Shown here in pieces: positions 61,486-64,000 of a stretch of 64,000 bases of DNA. Positions within the stretch are counted from its first letter, which is position 1; the number at the start of each line of letters is the position of its first letter. The stretch is from Leptospira sp. WS4.C2 (GTDB lineage Bacteria > Spirochaetota > Leptospiria > Leptospirales > Leptospiraceae). The translations under genes and the position numbers were made by a program. The notes under the pieces are model-generated. The model saw only the letters and a program-made list of their open reading frames with translations. It made no database searches and was not told the DNA's origin. The stretch lies in the NCBI RefSeq assembly GCF_040833985.1, contig NZ_CP162139.1, positions 3,196,501 to 3,260,500 of the forward strand, in the 5' to 3' direction.

Positions 61486-64000
61486 TCCACTTTCACTCGT
61501 AAAGTATTGGTATTTCCAAAGAACTGCGGATGATACATCAAAAATGTTTTGGAAGCTGGCATGATTGAATTTCCTTTAGCAACTGGCCGAATGATATAAC
61601 TAAACTCGGTTTCTCCTTTTTCAATTCTATCTTCCGAAAAGATAACGCGATCATCTCTATATTCTTTGTATCCGCCATAGAATGATTCGGATACATCTGT
61701 ATCTTCAGCATCAGATTCCTTTTCTGTTAAAAAGGATGTGTTTACGATTTCTGTATTACTTGGAATTGGGTCTACAATCATCGCAAAGGCGTGGTCTTTT
61801 GTACTTAAGACTTTGAGTTTCACTAAGTATGTAGAACCTCTTTGCAAGTTGGAAACTTCTTTTAAAATTGGATTTCCATCGTCATTTCGACCATTTATCT
61901 GATATAAAGTTTTTCTGATTTCTAAACCATTGAACTTTTGTACGGTGGAATCTTTTACAGGAACGTATAATAAACGACTTTGGAAATACAATCGCCCTTC
62001 TGAACTTGTCCGTTTAAAGATAATAGGCCTACTCGAAGGATCTTTTCCATCAAAGAGTCTATCAAAAGTAATCTCTTCTTTATAAATGGAATCAGAAGAG
62101 GCTGAAAATGATTCATCAATTAGTTTTTTTTCACCAAAAATCGTTTGACCTTCTGTATCAGCTGAAGTCGATTCAAATCGATTTCGATATTCGGATAAAG
62201 CAAGTGCAATGGTTCCTACACTATGACTATCTGTCCAATAACTGTTTTGACGATCCATCATTATCGATTTGACTAAGGATACTATTTTAGGATTTTTAGA
62301 ATCCACTCTGAGTAATAACCTTAAATAATGGCCGAGCACCGACGTTGAATTGTAATACGAATAATAGTAGTATTCATCCTTATTTTTCTTCAAAGGTTTG
62401 ATAATGAATAAGTCTTTATCATATTCGATGTATTGATTGAAGTCATCAAATAGTTTTTTGAATGTTGGATCGGAATTTGGAGATTCCAATTTATGATTTT
62501 CCGCATATGCAGTTAAAAAAATACCTCTGGATTTTAAATTCAAATCTTCGAAATGATCTATCAAAGTTTTTTCTAAAGAACTTACTTCTTTTTTGTCTTT
62601 ATATAAAACAGAATATATCAAACTCAGAGTTTGATATGAATTGATCGATGTTTCTGTTGGATTTTTAACATAGTTTATAAGGAATTGGATGGCAGAGTTA
62701 TATGCAGCTGGATTGGTTCTTTTTCCTTTATCTTTTGCAATTTGCATAACGGAAACTATATAAGCTGTTAAATAAGGATAACCGGACCTTCCATTCCCTT
62801 TCCATAGTCGAAAACTTCCTTCTGCAGATTGAAATTCAGACATTTCATCTAAAAATAATTTTTCGATTTGAGTGAAGTCGTACGAATCTTTGTTTGGTGC
62901 CTTATATTGAAATTCTTTTAACAGCTCACCAGCACTTATTGAAAGTAAATATGCGGATGTTCGTTGTTCCATACAGAAGTAAGGATTCGATTCATAAAAA
63001 TCAAATGCTGACTTCAAGGCGGTAAGCGCTGTTCCCGACATACGTATGTCTAGAGATCCCTTGTTCAGAAGTATAGAGTCTTTTTTGGGAAAGGGAATCA
63101 CGGTTTTATACTCTGCATCCGTATAACCAGAAAATTGAACCGAAGTAACAGGATCGAATTCTTTTATAGGAAGAGTGACTATTAGCGAATCAGTGAGTTC
63201 TGACTTTTTAAAATTGGCTAAAACTGCATCTTTATCAGGTTCAACTGTAATTTGATAAGACAAAATTACATCTTCTTTTGGTTGATTGAGTTTGAGTTTA
63301 ATAAACTGCGATTCAGTTATCTGGAAAGTTCTCAATACCTCTTTAGTTTGCCCTGCAGCCAACTCAATTGATTGCCAACCTTTTTCTTCGGCTAAATATT
63401 TTGATTCAATTTTATATCGAAATTTTCCATTTATTTTTGTGTTGTTAGTGATACTTCCGCCTAAGTCCAAACTATCACCCACACGAATAAACCTTGCGAC
63501 GGTTTTCTGCACGACTAAGTTCTTTTTGACAATAAATTCAGAGTTCGAAGCTCCATACTTTCCATTGGCAGAGGACGCCACCATAACTCGGAATGTTGTT
63601 AGGTTGTCAGGTAAAGTAAAATTTAAATCGGCATCACCGTTGTTATCAGCAATAACAACTGGATTCCAATAAGCTGTATAACGAAAATCCTTTCTTGCAC
63701 CTGATTCCAGTTCAGCGGAAAAACCTCCACCGGAATCTTCGCCATAATCTCCCCCTGGACTATCCCCTTTGTTTTCATAAATATAATGTTTTATGATCAT
63801 ACTTCTTAGTTCATAGGTTTTAATGATACTATACCAATATTGATAGAACATTTGTATAGGACTCTGAAAAGAATAACCAACTAGGTCTAAAACACCTCTA
63901 TCAGCCACTGAAACAGTTAACTCTGCTCCAGGGATTGTTTTGATCGATAACTTAACTTTTTCTCTCGGTTGGTATTCAGTTTTATCTGTTTTGATGACTA
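61482..64000 (-). CDS. Bacterial alpha-2-macroglobulin, thioester type (5' end outside window)
   Basis: The frame is open to the window edge, so the N-terminal part of the protein is missing; a GTG at 63908 is not the true start. The first visible residues (Tyr-Gln-Pro-Arg-Glu-Lys-Val-Lys-Leu and Val-Ala-Asp-Arg-Gly-Val-Leu-Asp) are typical macroglobulin strands. A Gly/Asp/Ser-rich stretch near 63760 may be the bait region. The Cys-Met-Glu-Gln thioester lies at 62975-62964, followed by alpha-alpha repeats of the thioester domain and a C-terminal receptor-like beta domain. Bacterial A2Ms covalently trap proteases in the periplasm. Coupled by 4 bp to pbpC, as in E. coli yfhM-pbpC. Confidence 0.92.
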   Translation of the reverse strand, partial: VIKTDKTEYQPREKVKLSIKTIPGAELTVSVADRGVLDLVGYSFQSPIQMFYQYWYSIIKTYELRSMIIKHYIYENKGDSPGGDYGEDSGGGFSAELESGARKDFRYTAYWNPVVIADNNGDADLNFTLPDNLTTFRVMVASSANGKYGASNSEFIVKKNLVVQKTVARFIRVGDSLDLGGSITNNTKINGKFRYKIESKYLAEEKGWQSIELAAGQTKEVLRTFQITESQFIKLKLNQPKEDVILSYQITVEPDKDAVLANFKKSELTDSLIVTLPIKEFDPVTSVQFSGYTDAEYKTVIPFPKKDSILLNKGSLDIRMSGTALTALKSAFDFYESNPYFCMEQRTSAYLLSISAGELLKEFQYKAPNKDSYDFTQIEKLFLDEMSEFQSAEGSFRLWKGNGRSGYPYLTAYIVSVMQIAKDKGKRTNPAAYNSAIQFLINYVKNPTETSINSYQTLSLIYSVLYKDKKEVSSLEKTLIDHFEDLNLKSRGIFLTAYAENHKLESPNSDPTFKKLFDDFNQYIEYDKDLFIIKPLKKNKDEYYYYSYYNSTSVLGHYLRLLLRVDSKNPKIVSLVKSIMMDRQNSYWTDSHSVGTIALALSEYRNRFESTSADTEGQTIFGEKKLIDESFSASSDSIYKEEITFDRLFDGKDPSSRPIIFKRTSSEGRLYFQSRLLYVPVKDSTVQKFNGLEIRKTLYQINGRNDDGNPILKEVSNLQRGSTYLVKLKVLSTKDHAFAMIVDPIPSNTEIVNTSFLTEKESDAEDTDVSESFYGGYKEYRDDRVIFSEDRIEKGETEFSYIIRPVAKGNSIMPASKTFLMYHPQFFGNTNTLRVKVE

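Noticed and set aside
1..64000. tRNA, rRNA, CRISPR arrays, prophage or intact insertion sequences
   Set aside because: Intergenic regions were read for T-loop motifs, repeat-spacer patterns and transposase-like products; none was found, although a covariance search was not possible.

Overview
The window looks like chromosome from a Leptospira species, most likely of the saprophytic (L. biflexa-like) group. This is inferred from the roughly 38-40% GC composition, many exported proteins with spirochaete-style lipoboxes, a large membrane-anchored TPR protein resembling spirochaetal flagellar-collar proteins, and the mix of metabolic genes. No rRNA, tRNA, CRISPR array, phage or intact insertion sequence was seen.

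Layout. 1-6.2 kb is a nitric oxide respiration/detoxification island: the end of nnrS, then norD, norQ, norB and a di-haem norC on the minus strand, with norE and norF divergent. A perfect FNR/DNR-type box sits exactly where a class II activator should bind upstream of norC. 6.2-9.4 kb is a minus-strand trio (unknown exported protein, MFS transporter, mtnC). 9.4-15.0 kb has a WecG/TagA glycosyltransferase, the giant TPR protein and an exported protein with two AMPK-type carbohydrate-binding folds. 15.0-20.8 kb is a tightly packed minus-strand run: MBOAT acyltransferase, PilZ protein, NAD-binding protein, DUF374 acyltransferase, metK, a lone transketolase C-terminal half and clpS. 21-28.7 kb has two lipoproteins, ssb, and a plus-strand signalling run (PAS histidine kinase, response regulator, FMN glutamate-synthase-like enzyme, 7TM adenylate cyclase). 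28.7-36.7 kb has an ethanolamine-type permease, an exported coiled-coil protein, three tandem paralogous lipoproteins sharing a Cys-Tyr-Phe-Asn-Pro N-terminus, a TPM-domain protein and a probable outer-membrane protein.

37.4-39.0 kb is a decayed patch: a frameshifted helix-hairpin-helix remnant, a metallo-beta-lactamase fragment and a GC-richer SnoaL-like gene. 39.0-44.4 kb is a four-gene aromatic ring-cleavage operon (flavin hydroxylase, extradiol dioxygenase, FAH-family hydrolase, SDR) with a TetR gene upstream. Near-identical candidate operators lie in front of both the TetR gene and the operon. Next to it (44.45-44.54 kb) is a GC-rich multi-hairpin element. 44.7-50 kb has an AraC regulator, small membrane and lipoproteins, and pckA divergent from glgA. 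50-57.7 kb has a propeller lipoprotein, a DUF1304-ECF sigma pair, an AraC regulator divergent from an NmrA-like reductase, and a TetR gene. 57.7-64 kb ends in the cell-envelope set alpha-2-macroglobulin (thioester type, running off the window), pbpC and an LTA-synthase-like enzyme.

Working together: the nor genes reduce NO to N2O under oxygen limitation; the aromatic operon appears to hydroxylate and cleave phenolic rings under TetR control; the A2M-PbpC pair guards and repairs peptidoglycan; pckA/glgA link gluconeogenesis to glycogen storage. All identities come from reading the translated sequence; no database search was run.
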